Assembly (NCBI GenBank): GCA_009922295.1
Contig: RFWA01000002.1
Location: 1-30,450, forward strand
Origin: Betaproteobacteria bacterium
Lineage (GTDB): Bacteria > Pseudomonadota > Gammaproteobacteria > Burkholderiales > Burkholderiaceae_C
DNA length: 30,450 bases
Direction: 5' to 3'
Part shown: positions 1 through 7,877 of the stretch, piece after piece
Layout of the letters: each line of letters begins with the position of its first letter
Position numbering within the stretch: the stretch's first letter is position 1
The notes under the pieces: model-generated
The model's input: only the letters and a program-made list of their open reading frames with translations
The model's database searches: none
Told to the model about the DNA's origin: nothing
Made by a program: the position numbers and the translations under genes

Positions 1-470
1 CGCACTGGGCAGGATTGAGAATCGGTGAAGTGGCAGTCCTGCGCTGGAGCGATGTCACAACCACAGACGGCGAAATTAAGGATGAGATCCGTTTGCTGCC
101 CGACATGACCAAGGGGCGGCACGCTCGCACCGTGTTCGTCAACATGCGGCTGCGGGAGGAGTTGGCAGCCTACGCTGCACAGGCCAGGTGCGTGGACCGC
201 AGCTGTCCGTTCTTTGCCAGTCAAAAGAGCATCCGAGCTGGGTTCAACGCCAACAGCCTGGCCCAGACGTTTGCCCTGCTGTACGCGGGTGCGGGGCTGG
301 AGGGTGCCAGCAGTCACAGTGGGCGTAGGACGTTTTTGACCTCACTGGCCAACAAGGGCACTGCGATTCACATCCTGAAAACGCTGGCTGGGCATCGCAG
401 CATTAGCACCACTGCTGCCTATTTGTACAGCAGCCCCAGTCAGTTGAAGGCGGCGGTGGAGTTGGTTTGA
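1..470 (+). CDS. Tyrosine recombinase / phage-type integrase, C-terminal part (5' end outside window)
   Basis: The frame is open from the left edge (first full codon at nt 3) to TGA at 468-470, giving 155 residues of the catalytic domain of a tyrosine site-specific recombinase, an enzyme that cuts and rejoins DNA at attachment sites. All catalytic boxes are visible in order: box I as HWAGLRIGE with the catalytic Arg (codon 18-20), the beta-hairpin Lys in DMTKGRHAR, the HSGRR motif (His and second Arg), LAGHRS (second His) and a C-terminal tyrosine in TTAAYLYSS. The N-terminal core-binding domain lies outside the window. The catalytic part looks intact. It converges on the ABC permease gene. 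It could serve a genomic island, a prophage or a transposon; no attachment site or tRNA is seen beside it. The family is certain, the element type is not. Confidence 0.9.
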   Translation, partial: HWAGLRIGEVAVLRWSDVTTTDGEIKDEIRLLPDMTKGRHARTVFVNMRLREELAAYAAQARCVDRSCPFFASQKSIRAGFNANSLAQTFALLYAGAGLEGASSHSGRRTFLTSLANKGTAIHILKTLAGHRSISTTAAYLYSSPSQLKAAVELV

Positions 471-471
471 C

Positions 472-519
472 TTTTGGCTCTTTGGTAACTGTAGGCGGGG
501 CTCGGCGGCTCAGCCAAAA
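472..519. repeat. 8-bp inverted repeat between two convergent genes
   Basis: TTTTGGCT at 472-479 is repeated in inverted orientation as AGCCAAAA at 512-519, with a 32-nt GC-rich spacer. It begins just after the recombinase stop codon, in the convergent gap before the permease gene. It may fold at the end of the recombinase mRNA, but the spacer is long for a simple terminator. An end or att-like role for the recombinase is only a possibility. The rest of the gap to 655 shows nothing recognisable. Confidence 0.35.
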
Positions 520-655
520 ACTGGGGTTTGTGCCACCAACAGCTCCGCCGCGGGCATGGGCCAACCCACACCAGCGCCCTACCCTCAGCCCGGTGGAGCA
601 GGGTCTGTGCTGGCAGGTACTTCAGATTTTTTGACCATACAGGATCCGAGCTAGC

Positions 656-1519
656 TCAAGCATCCTCTCTGAACTCCGGCGACCAGTGCAATACCGCGCG
701 CTCAACAATACGCACCAAATAAACCAGAATCAGGCCCACGAAGCTCAAAACTGTGATGGCGGCGAACATTTCTGTGGCGTTGAGAGCGGCCAGTGCCAGG
801 ATCATTACGTAGCCCATGCCTGTATTACTGCCGACAAACTCCGACAGCACCACCCCCACAAGGGCAAAACTGACTGCGTTGGGCAACGCAGCGAATGTCC
901 AGGCGGCGGCGTATGGAATACGCACACGCCAGAGAATCTGGCGCGCATTGCCGCCGAGAGTGCTGCAAAACTCGACCAACTCGCGCTCCACACTCAGGCT
1001 GCCCTTATAGGTGTTAAAAAACAGCAGAAAGAAAACGACAAACCATGACGTGACCACTTTCGATGCGATCCCCAGCCCGAAAATCATCGTAATCAACGGG
1101 ACAAAAGCGATGCGCGGCATTGAATTCAGCATCACGATGAACGGGCTGAGAACGCGGGCCAGAAACTTGTTTTGCGCCAGCGCGAGCCCTATCACGAAGC
1201 CGCTGGTGGCACCAGCGAATAGGCCTAGGAACGTCGCAGACAGCGTTTCCCACAGATGCGGCCACAGCGAATTCTTTCCGGGCACCATCCATATGGCGAT
1301 GCGCTCCACGATCATTGATGGCCGCGAGATAAAGAACGGGTCAAAAATCGTGTTCTTGGCGAACCATGGGATTCTCGTGAACACTTCCCAGGCGCCAAGA
1401 AAAGCGGCAAGCACCGCCAACTGGCACAGCACCACCAAGAGGGTCTGGCGCCGCCTTCGCTGGCGTGCCGCGCCCACATGCTGGGCATGTGTGCCTGAGT
1501 CTGGAACTGGATCCTGCAT
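656..1519 (-). CDS. ABC transporter permease, NitT/TauT (SsuC/TauC-like) family
   Basis: This is the membrane subunit of an ABC importer of the nitrate/sulfonate/taurine class, about 287 residues. A short charged N-terminus (RQRRRRQ) is followed by about six hydrophobic segments. The cytoplasmic EAA-type loop is seen as ELVEFCSTLGGNARQILWRVRIP, followed by AAAWTFAALPNAVSFALVGVVLSE, typical of the SsuC/TauC family. The ATG at 1519 is chosen because GGTGAG precedes it by a few bases. An in-frame upstream start at 1561 would overlap the ATPase gene by 29 bp and has less support. It is the last gene of a receptor-ATPase-permease operon. The transported compound cannot be read from the sequence; the family includes importers of sulfonates, aromatic acids and other organic anions. 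Confidence 0.88.
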   Translation of the reverse strand: MQDPVPDSGTHAQHVGAARQRRRRQTLLVVLCQLAVLAAFLGAWEVFTRIPWFAKNTIFDPFFISRPSMIVERIAIWMVPGKNSLWPHLWETLSATFLGLFAGATSGFVIGLALAQNKFLARVLSPFIVMLNSMPRIAFVPLITMIFGLGIASKVVTSWFVVFFLLFFNTYKGSLSVERELVEFCSTLGGNARQILWRVRIPYAAAWTFAALPNAVSFALVGVVLSEFVGSNTGMGYVMILALAALNATEMFAAITVLSFVGLILVYLVRIVERAVLHWSPEFREDA

Positions 1520-1532
1520 GCTCACCGTGGCC

Positions 1533-2351
1533 TTACTCGGGCTTGCGGAATTGCTGCCCAAGGACAGACCATATCCGGGTGAAGTGTCTGGTGAACATCT
1601 CGGTCTGCCGGACCGTGAAGACGTCGCGTGGATGAGGAATGTCGATGCGTTCGTCCAGCAGAATGCTGCTTGGCCGCGACGACAACACGATCACACGATC
1701 CGACAGAGTCACCGCTTCGTCAAGGTCATGCGTCACCATGATCACGGTCTGTCCCAGCTTGCGCCAGATTTCCAGCAACTCTCTGTGCAGATGCGTCTTG
1801 GTATGGGTGTCAAGCGCTGAGAACGGTTCGTCCAGCAAAAGCAATTCAGGGTCGTTGGCAAGGCCCATGAGTAGCGCAACGCGCCGCCGCATACCGCCCG
1901 AAAGTTGATGAGGATACGAGCCCGCAAAGGCTCTCAGATGCGCCATTTCCAGCAACTCGTCAACCCGCGCGCTGATTTCCTTGGCCGGCTTACCGATGAA
2001 GCTAGGGCCCAGACTGACGTTCTGCCTCACGGTGTACCAAGGTAGGACCGTGTCCTTCTGGAAGATGTAACCGAGCTTTCCCCTACCCGAAATCCCGCCG
2101 CCTAGTACGATCTGGCCCCGCGTGGCCTTGGTAAAGCCGGCGATCATATGCAGAAAGGTGCTCTTTCCGCAGCCCGATGGCCCAACGATGGAGACAAACT
2201 CTCCTTTGGCAAACGAGGCGGTTATGTCGCCGATGGCCCAAGTCTCGGCGTCACGTGTGTGATACACCTTGCCAATACCGCGCGCCTCGAGGATCGGGGC
2301 GGCCTCAGCGGAAGTACGCGCCACCTGCCCCTGCGGCGCGTCCAAGCTCAC
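1533..2351 (-). CDS. ABC transporter ATPase, NitT/TauT (SsuB/TauB-like) family
   Basis: This is the ATP-hydrolysing subunit of the NitT/TauT-type importer, 272 residues, acting on the inner face of the membrane. Walker A is GPSGCGKST, the Q-loop region reads FQKDTVLPW, the signature is LSGGMRRR, Walker B is LLLLDEPF with the D-loop SALD, and the H-loop is VTHDLDEAV. The C-terminal part is the short extension usual in SsuB/TauB. The start is GTG at 2351, overlapping the TGA of the receptor gene by four bases (GTGA), which indicates translational coupling. The permease start lies 13 bp beyond its stop codon. Confidence 0.92.
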   Translation of the reverse strand: MSLDAPQGQVARTSAEAAPILEARGIGKVYHTRDAETWAIGDITASFAKGEFVSIVGPSGCGKSTFLHMIAGFTKATRGQIVLGGGISGRGKLGYIFQKDTVLPWYTVRQNVSLGPSFIGKPAKEISARVDELLEMAHLRAFAGSYPHQLSGGMRRRVALLMGLANDPELLLLDEPFSALDTHTKTHLHRELLEIWRKLGQTVIMVTHDLDEAVTLSDRVIVLSSRPSSILLDERIDIPHPRDVFTVRQTEMFTRHFTRIWSVLGQQFRKPE

Positions 2352-3415
2352 AGGCCGCGGGCCTTACGCACGAAACGCATATCGACCGCAACCTCGTACG
2401 GCGCCTTAGCCGCATCTGCATCGGACACCAGACGGTCGCCCGCCATCACCTTGACTACCCGCTTGTAGGCGTCTGAAGAGACCATGTTGTCGCGGGACCA
2501 GATCCGCTCCTTGAGGATAGCGATCGTCTGGGTCACAGTCTCCTTTTTGAACGCACTAAGATAATCTCCGTAAATCAGTTCGGCAGTGTCTTCGGGCTTG
2601 CTGGCCATGACGAAGTCGTTGCCTTTGGTCCAGCCGTTGACAAACGCCTGGACCGCCTCGGGTCGGCTCGAAATGAACTCATCCAGCGCAAAAATCCATT
2701 GCCCTTGCACGTCACCTCCAAGTCCAATCGTTTTTTGCCAGACTTCAGGGTTGTGGATCGACACGATCCGAACGCCCCACCCCTCTTTCTCGGCAGAGTC
2801 CATCATTGGCAGCGTCGCCATGCTAGCGTCGACCTGCTTGGACTTAAGAGCTGCCAGCATCGAAGCGAGATCGCCGATGCCTCGGATTTCAACCCCCTTG
2901 AGTCCTGCGGTTTCAACCATTTGCGTGGCCATAAGCCAGAACGCGGACTTTGGCGCAGACACGCCGATCCTCTTGCCCGCAAGATCAGCGAAGCTCTTGA
3001 TACGGCCCGAATCGAAGTCCTCCTTGCGCACGATTACATTGGCGTAGGGCAGACGCTGATCTATTCCGGCAATGACTTTGGTAAGTTTTCCGGCGATAGT
3101 GATGACCATCGGATCGAACGAAGCAGATGCAACGATGTTGACCTGTTGAGCCGCCAACATTTGCCTCGCGCGGGGTCCGTTCTGGCAATCCACGAAACTT
3201 GCATCGAGCCCCGCTTCCTTGAAGTAGCCCTTCTTCAACGCCACAAAACCAGCTGAAAACATTGGATCCAGATTGCCGATACCGTAGATCAGCTTGCCCG
3301 CATTGGTCTGCGCGTTGGCGTTGAAGTTGGGCAAATAGCCCGCGCCAACACCTGCCACAGCTAGCGCGACCATGCGCCGACGACTAGCCGAATCCGGTTG
3401 CGTCTTATTGATCAT
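2348..3415 (-). CDS. ABC transporter substrate-binding protein, NMT1/SsuA/TauA-like
   Basis: This is the solute receptor of the NitT/TauT-type importer, 355 residues. The N-terminus carries a twin-arginine-like export signal (SRRRMVALAVAG, residues 11-22) and a likely cleavage after ANA near residue 35. The mature part fits the NMT1/THI5 periplasmic-binding fold: IYGIGNLDPMFSAGFVALKKGYFKEAGLDA near the start and DLAGKRIGVSAPKSAFWLMA in the middle. The ATG at 3415 has AGGAG about seven bases upstream. It is the first gene of its operon, and its start lies 55 bp from the edge of the 46-bp element at 3470-3515. The ligand is unknown. Confidence 0.9.
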   Translation of the reverse strand: MINKTQPDSASRRRMVALAVAGVGAGYLPNFNANAQTNAGKLIYGIGNLDPMFSAGFVALKKGYFKEAGLDASFVDCQNGPRARQMLAAQQVNIVASASFDPMVITIAGKLTKVIAGIDQRLPYANVIVRKEDFDSGRIKSFADLAGKRIGVSAPKSAFWLMATQMVETAGLKGVEIRGIGDLASMLAALKSKQVDASMATLPMMDSAEKEGWGVRIVSIHNPEVWQKTIGLGGDVQGQWIFALDEFISSRPEAVQAFVNGWTKGNDFVMASKPEDTAELIYGDYLSAFKKETVTQTIAILKERIWSRDNMVSSDAYKRVVKVMAGDRLVSDADAAKAPYEVAVDMRFVRKARGL

Positions 3416-3469
3416 TGGATGTCTCCTGGTTGAGTATTGATGGAAAAAAGTCTCTCACTTAAACCCCAA

Positions 3470-3515
3470 GTTTGCAAATCAATTCGTCAAAAAACACATA
3501 TAAGCCAGGCAAATA
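3470..3515 (-). promoter_or_regulatory. 46-bp conserved element, copy A (putative LysR operator)
   Basis: Copy A of three. On the plus strand its left block is CAAATCAATTCGTCAAAA (3475-3492), followed by a variable 6-bp spacer (AACACA) and the right block TATAAGCCAGGCAAATA (3499-3515). The spacing is identical in copies B (9129-9174) and C (17761-17806). Its near edge lies 55 bp from the receptor start codon, the same distance as copy B from its own gene. A LysR-type tetramer typically covers 50-60 bp of promoter DNA, so size and position fit. The binding protein is inferred. Confidence 0.75.
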
Positions 3516-3564
3516 GGCCGCAGCGACCCTGGTCACACCCCCTTGTACCCCGGGTCGGCGACAT

Positions 3565-4350
3565 TTAAGGAACATAGCCAACAATTGTGCCGATGCTCAT
3601 GTGCTCACGTTCGCTGATCGGTTCGTTTTTAGGGCCGTCTCGTGACATCATGACGAAGTAGGGCTCGGTCGGACGGAAATTGATGAAACTGAGCCCGCCT
3701 TCGTCGACGCCAAAAGAGTACACCGTGCCTTTATCTACCGCCAATGCGGTTCCCACTTTCAGGATGCGTCTGCCGAGGATCAACCCCCCCTGCACTACGA
3801 CGATGATCTCATCCTCAGTGTGGAAGTGGGGGTGAGACTGCGCGCGTGGAGTCACGATCTTGGACTGGTGAAGCCACAGATCACAATGTGAGCACTTGGA
3901 GTCAAGCCAAAACGTAGTGGTGACGTCGTACTCTTCGTTTCGTATCCTGACCAAGCCGTCGGGGCCAACCTGATGGACATGTCCGCCGCTCTTGGTCGAT
4001 GGCTGCCAAAGGACTTCCTGACTGTGAAAATGGATCAACGATGCCCCGCTGTCGCCAGCTTCAACCACCGCTTGTGCCTGATGTTCAATGCCGATTACGG
4101 ATTCCGCTTCCAGGGCCTGCCCGTCGGATTTGACGCTCCCCTTCCAAACGTAAACGACATGCCCCACTCGTGGCAGCTGCCAACGAAGGGATGCGCCCGG
4201 CTCCAACCTATGCATCCATAACCAAAGTGGTCTGTCGGGCGTCGTAAAAACGCCACTGCTTTCCACCTGCCCGTATGCAGTGACGCCAGTAAGGTCGGGA
4301 AAAGGAACTGGCGGCATCTCACCAATCTGCGAAACAAGAACCCTGCCCAT
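3565..4350 (-). CDS. Cupin-domain protein (bicupin-like), function unknown
   Basis: A 261-residue soluble protein with two beta-rich halves and no signal peptide. The second half has an exact first cupin motif: H175-x-H177, E181 three residues later and G188 after six more (HPHFHTEDE...GG). In the second cupin motif, DKGTVYSFG (206-214), the usual metal-binding histidine appears to be Tyr211, so one of the four standard ligands is missing. The first half has no HxH motif and is probably structural. The ATG at 4350 is preceded by AAAGGAGA. The gene sits between the two transporter operons and has its own 210-bp upstream gap. Related bicupins include dioxygenases, isomerases and sugar or small-molecule binding proteins; the reaction cannot be assigned. 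Confidence 0.75.
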   Translation of the reverse strand: MGRVLVSQIGEMPPVPFPDLTGVTAYGQVESSGVFTTPDRPLWLWMHRLEPGASLRWQLPRVGHVVYVWKGSVKSDGQALEAESVIGIEHQAQAVVEAGDSGASLIHFHSQEVLWQPSTKSGGHVHQVGPDGLVRIRNEEYDVTTTFWLDSKCSHCDLWLHQSKIVTPRAQSHPHFHTEDEIIVVVQGGLILGRRILKVGTALAVDKGTVYSFGVDEGGLSFINFRPTEPYFVMMSRDGPKNEPISEREHMSIGTIVGYVP

Positions 4351-4389
4351 TGCTTTGTCTCCTTTAACTCAATCAACATCCGATCCAGA

Positions 4390-4399
4390 CAATAGACAA
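4390..4399 (-). promoter_or_regulatory. TTGTCTATTG decamer upstream of the cupin gene
   Basis: On the minus strand TTGTCTATTG occurs 40-49 bp upstream of the cupin start and is followed by GTC, so TTGTC is directly repeated. The same decamer is at 20408-20417 inside the palindrome over the -35 box of the plus-strand operon, also in the orientation of its downstream gene. It may be a shared operator half, but ten bases is short. Confidence 0.3.
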
Positions 4400-4560
4400 A
4401 CGCTTCTCTGTCGCGCACAGTGTGCCCCACAGCTACAGTCATGCTTATCGGCGCACGCATAGCCTATGATGGACTGCATGGCGGTGAGTTGACGCAGTCA
4501 TGCCGCCTATGCCGGTTCATCCTCGTGGGGCTCCTGAGCGGTCCTGCATTCACAGCATCG

Positions 4561-5265
4561 TCAAATGCCCAAGTATGCCTGTCGCACCCGTTCGTCTCCA
4601 AGCAGTTCAGATGCCGGTCCAGTGGTGACAATGCGGCCAAGGTCAAGCACGTAGGCTCGCGCGGCGGCAGAGAGGGCCTTGGCGGCGTTTTGCTCCACCA
4701 GCATGATGGTCACTCCGTTGGCTCGAATCCCCGCTATAGCGGAAAAAATGTGTTCTACAACGATCGGGGCAATTCCTAGCGAGGGCTCGTCCAGCAAGAG
4801 CAGCCTCGGCGAACCCATCAAACCACGGCCGATGGCTAGCATCTGCTGCTCACCGCCGCTCAACGTGCCGGCCAGTTGCTCCAATCGCTCCTTGAGCCGG
4901 GGAAAGAGTGTCAGCACATAGTCGAAGTCACGCGAGACATCGATACTTCGTGGGCGCGCATGTGCGCCAAGCAGCAGGTTTTCATGCACTGACATCCGTC
5001 CCAAAACCATGCGTCCCTCGGGCACCTGGATCAATCCGCGCTTCACGATTTGGTCTGGCTCCATTGCGAGCAGGTCGTCGCCTTCAAAGGTGATGGATCC
5101 TGCCGACGGCTTGATGAGACCAGAGATTGTCCGCAGCAGCGTCGACTTTCCCGCGCCGTTCGGCCCAACGACTGCGACCAATTCGCCGGCTTCAACTCGC
5201 ATATCTACACCATGCAGAACCGCCGCCCCACCGTAGCCGACTTGCAATCCTTCAACAACAAGCAT
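4561..5265 (-). CDS. livF: Branched-chain amino acid/HAAT-type ABC transporter ATPase (LivF-like)
   Basis: Second ATPase of a Liv-type importer, 234 residues. Walker A is GPNGAGKST, the signature LSGGEQQMLAIGRGLM, Walker B LLLLDEPS with SLGIAP, and the H-loop is MLVEQNA, the VEQN form typical of LivF. The C-terminus ends AYLGI, also typical. The chosen ATG at 5265 comes one base after the TGA of the LivG-like gene (TGACATG), implying coupled translation; an earlier in-frame start at 5283 would overlap that gene and gives an atypical N-terminus. It is the last gene of the five-gene operon. In catabolic clusters such systems often carry aromatic or other organic acids rather than amino acids, so the symbol denotes family only. 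Confidence 0.9.
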   Translation of the reverse strand: MLVVEGLQVGYGGAAVLHGVDMRVEAGELVAVVGPNGAGKSTLLRTISGLIKPSAGSITFEGDDLLAMEPDQIVKRGLIQVPEGRMVLGRMSVHENLLLGAHARPRSIDVSRDFDYVLTLFPRLKERLEQLAGTLSGGEQQMLAIGRGLMGSPRLLLLDEPSLGIAPIVVEHIFSAIAGIRANGVTIMLVEQNAAKALSAAARAYVLDLGRIVTTGPASELLGDERVRQAYLGI

Positions 5266-5266
5266 G

Positions 5267-6013
5267 TCAGTGCGCCACGCCAAGGTAAGCCGCGATCACC
5301 TCTGGATGCCGCGCGATGTCGCTCGGCGGACCCTCGGCGATCTTGACGCCGAAATTCAAAACGGCGAGGTTGTCGCACACTCGCATGATGAGTCTCATGT
5401 GATGCTCCACCAGAATCACAGCGATACCACTTTGACCGATTTCTCGAATAGCAGCCATCAGCCACTCGAGTTCCACCGGGTTCATGCCGGCGGCCGGCTC
5501 GTCGAGCAGCAGCACCTTGGGTCGCATCGCCAGGGCACGCGCGATCTCGAGGCGTTTCTTTTCCCCGTAAGACAGACTCCCTGCCGGCCAGTCGACTCGT
5601 TCACCAAGCCCAAACCGCTCGATCAGCGCCAGTGCCTCGCACCTGAGCTGCTTCTCTTCGGTGCTCGCGAACGCGCTGAAGCGCGACAGTGGCGCGCTGC
5701 AGTGAATCGTCTGTCCTGTACGCACGTTGTCCAGCACACTCTGGCTGGAGAAAAGGCGAAGGTTCTGAAAAGTTCGGGCTATCCCTGCGCGCGCGATCTT
5801 TTCGGATTTCGCGGCAGTGAGGTCCTGGCCGCTTAGGGCGAAACCGCCCTTGCTGGCGGGGTAGATTCCGGTCAGGACATTGATAGCGGTGGTCTTGCCC
5901 GACCCATTCGGACCGATCAGTCCAAGGATCTCACCGGCCCTCACGACAACGCTGAAGTCGGACAGAGCATGCAGCCCACCAAAGGACTTGCCAAGATGCG
6001 AAATCTCGAGCAT
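5267..6013 (-). CDS. livG: Branched-chain amino acid/HAAT-type ABC transporter ATPase (LivG-like)
   Basis: First ATPase of the Liv-type importer, 248 residues. It begins LEISHLGKSFGGLHAL, has Walker A GPNGSGKTT, a signature LSYGEKKRLEIARALA (the SYGE form is usual in LivG), Walker B VLLLDEPAAGMNP and H-loop VEHHM, and ends AYLGVAH. The ATG at 6013 follows the stop codon of the permease gene by four bases. It forms the ATPase pair with the following LivF-like protein at the inner membrane. Confidence 0.92.
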   Translation of the reverse strand: MLEISHLGKSFGGLHALSDFSVVVRAGEILGLIGPNGSGKTTAINVLTGIYPASKGGFALSGQDLTAAKSEKIARAGIARTFQNLRLFSSQSVLDNVRTGQTIHCSAPLSRFSAFASTEEKQLRCEALALIERFGLGERVDWPAGSLSYGEKKRLEIARALAMRPKVLLLDEPAAGMNPVELEWLMAAIREIGQSGIAVILVEHHMRLIMRVCDNLAVLNFGVKIAEGPPSDIARHPEVIAAYLGVAH

Positions 6014-6017
6014 ATGC

Positions 6018-6914
6018 CTATCGACCAGCGGTCACAGTTGGTTGCACGGCCGGCCTTCGTCGCCAAAGCGCACCCAAGCGAACCCGCAGTTCATCACCCA
6101 ACCCGCGCGGAAACATGATCATTAGAACCACCACGATCACGCCATAGAGAACCATCCGCAGATTGCCTGTTACACGCAGCGCCTCTGGCAGCACAGTAAG
6201 CAGAACTGCGCCAAGAATCGGCCCGTAAAAGCGCTCCGTCCCGCCGACTGCGACGTAGAAGATGGAAATGAGCGCCAGATGAAAGCCAAAGTTGTCTGAA
6301 CTGACGAACGAGGTGTAGGTAGCAAACAGGCCCCCGCCAACCCCGGCGATGAACGCCCCAAAAGCGAACATGCCGACCTTGACCGCCACGATGTTGACCC
6401 CTGCGCAAGACGCGGCGGTTTCGTCCTCGCGCACCGCGTTCGCCGACAGGCCAATGCGCGAGCGTTCGATCCACGCGAACACGCACAGTACAACCAGCAC
6501 CACGGTAAGAATCTGCGGCCATGCCGTGAGGACGTCGATACCGCGAAATCCGACCGACCCCGCCGGGCCCACCTTGACGGCGCCCCGCATCACCTGGAAT
6601 TCGAAGTTGTGGAAGAACACGCGCACCACTTCGGAGAATGCAACCGTCGCCAGGGTCAGATAGATGCCACGGATACGCAGGCAGGGATAGCCTAGCAATA
6701 CACCAATCACCGCGCAAAATACGCCGCACGCAAGCAGCGCCGGCAGCAGCGGCAGGCCGTACATCGAAGTCAACATACCGGTACAGTGGGCGCCGATCGA
6801 CCAGAACCCGACCTGTGCCAGCGAAAACTGACCCACCTTGAGCGTCGCGTAAACGCTCAGAGCCAACAGTATGTTCAGTCCGCAAAGTTCGGCAATACTC
6901 AATGCGTAGGTCAT
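6018..6914 (-). CDS. livM: Branched-chain amino acid/HAAT-type ABC transporter permease (LivM-like)
   Basis: Membrane subunit of about 298 residues with about eight hydrophobic segments. The N-terminal region LSVYATLKVGQFSLAQVGFWSIGAH and GYPCLRIRGIYLTLATVAFSEVVRV are hallmarks of LivM. ATG at 6914 is chosen: it lies five bases after the stop of the LivH-like gene and starts directly before the first membrane segment. The longer frame back to 7070 adds an unrelated charged stretch that overlaps LivH coding sequence. The C-terminus ends with a charged tail after LMIMFPRGLG. Confidence 0.9.
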   Translation of the reverse strand: MTYALSIAELCGLNILLALSVYATLKVGQFSLAQVGFWSIGAHCTGMLTSMYGLPLLPALLACGVFCAVIGVLLGYPCLRIRGIYLTLATVAFSEVVRVFFHNFEFQVMRGAVKVGPAGSVGFRGIDVLTAWPQILTVVLVVLCVFAWIERSRIGLSANAVREDETAASCAGVNIVAVKVGMFAFGAFIAGVGGGLFATYTSFVSSDNFGFHLALISIFYVAVGGTERFYGPILGAVLLTVLPEALRVTGNLRMVLYGVIVVVLMIMFPRGLGDELRVRLGALWRRRPAVQPTVTAGR

Positions 6915-6919
6915 CGAAT

Positions 6920-7828
6920 TCAGTCCCGATTGGCCTCGGGTCCCGGAAACAGTCCCTGGGGACGGATGACCAGCACAGTGAAAAGAATAATGAACAGAAC
7001 CGCCTCCTTCATCGATGCCGATACCATGCCGACGATTGTCATTTCGATCACGCCTACGATCAAACCACAAATCATTGCTCCGCGCACACTGCCGAGCCCG
7101 GCCAACACGATGATCACAAAACCGGTTAGCAGCAAATTAGCTCCCATGAACGGCCCAACCGTACCCATTGCGACGCCGATTAGGCACCCGGCCGCACCCG
7201 CTACCGCCGAGGCAACTGCAAACACCTTCACCTCGACATGCCGTACATTGATCCCAAGCAGCCACGACATGGTCGGATTCTCTTCCACGGAACGGATGGC
7301 ACGGCCCATGGCGGTGTGCGTGATCCACCAGTGCAGAAGAGCCATGAGAATTATCGCCACCAAAAAGATTACGACATAGACCCCGCGCACAAGCACTGGC
7401 CCGACGAAGAACACCAGGTTCTCCAGCGGCGACGGGAAGGTCGAGAACTCAGGGGAGAACAACGGGACGTTACGGCTGAGTTGGACGAACGCCTCCTCCA
7501 ACACGAGGGTCATGGCAGCGCTCGTCACAAACGGCGCCAGCGGCGAGGCGTTACGCAGCGGCGCGAACGCCACAGCGCGCACCAACACGCCCAGAACAGC
7601 ACCGGTTACAAGGGACGCGACAAACGCCAGTGCAAGCACCGCATAACTGGCCTTGCCGCCGAGCCGTAGGCTAATGTAGGCTCCAGCAAAAGCCGCGACC
7701 ATGATTGTCGCTCCATGTGCAATATTGAGCCGGTTAAGGACGCCGAAAATCAGCGTGAACCCTATGGCCACCAGGGAGTACGTCGCACCAAACAGCAGGC
7801 CGCCAATCAAATACTCAAATACCGCCAT
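6920..7828 (-). CDS. livH: Branched-chain amino acid/HAAT-type ABC transporter permease (LivH-like)
   Basis: Membrane subunit of about 302 residues. The N-terminus FEYLIGGLLFGATYSLVAIGFTLIFGVLNRLNIAHGA is the standard LivH start, and VEENPTMSWLLGINVRHVEVKVFAVASAVAG is the cytoplasmic loop. It ends with the family motif LVIRPQGLFPG. ATG at 7828 is preferred because the longer frame to 7957 adds a basic, non-membrane leader overlapping the receptor gene; the ribosome binding site here is weak. It is the second gene of the operon, 49 bp after the receptor. Confidence 0.9.
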   Translation of the reverse strand: MAVFEYLIGGLLFGATYSLVAIGFTLIFGVLNRLNIAHGATIMVAAFAGAYISLRLGGKASYAVLALAFVASLVTGAVLGVLVRAVAFAPLRNASPLAPFVTSAAMTLVLEEAFVQLSRNVPLFSPEFSTFPSPLENLVFFVGPVLVRGVYVVIFLVAIILMALLHWWITHTAMGRAIRSVEENPTMSWLLGINVRHVEVKVFAVASAVAGAAGCLIGVAMGTVGPFMGANLLLTGFVIIVLAGLGSVRGAMICGLIVGVIEMTIVGMVSASMKEAVLFIILFTVLVIRPQGLFPGPEANRD

Positions 7829-7877
7829 GTGGGCTTGCCGAAGGCATTGAGAGCATTGGTTCTTTGGCTCGCGCCGG

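Noticed and set aside
1011..1820. A 269-residue plus-strand frame antisense to the permease and ATPase genes.
   Set aside because: It is a shadow of two well-supported ABC transporter genes and has no domain signal.
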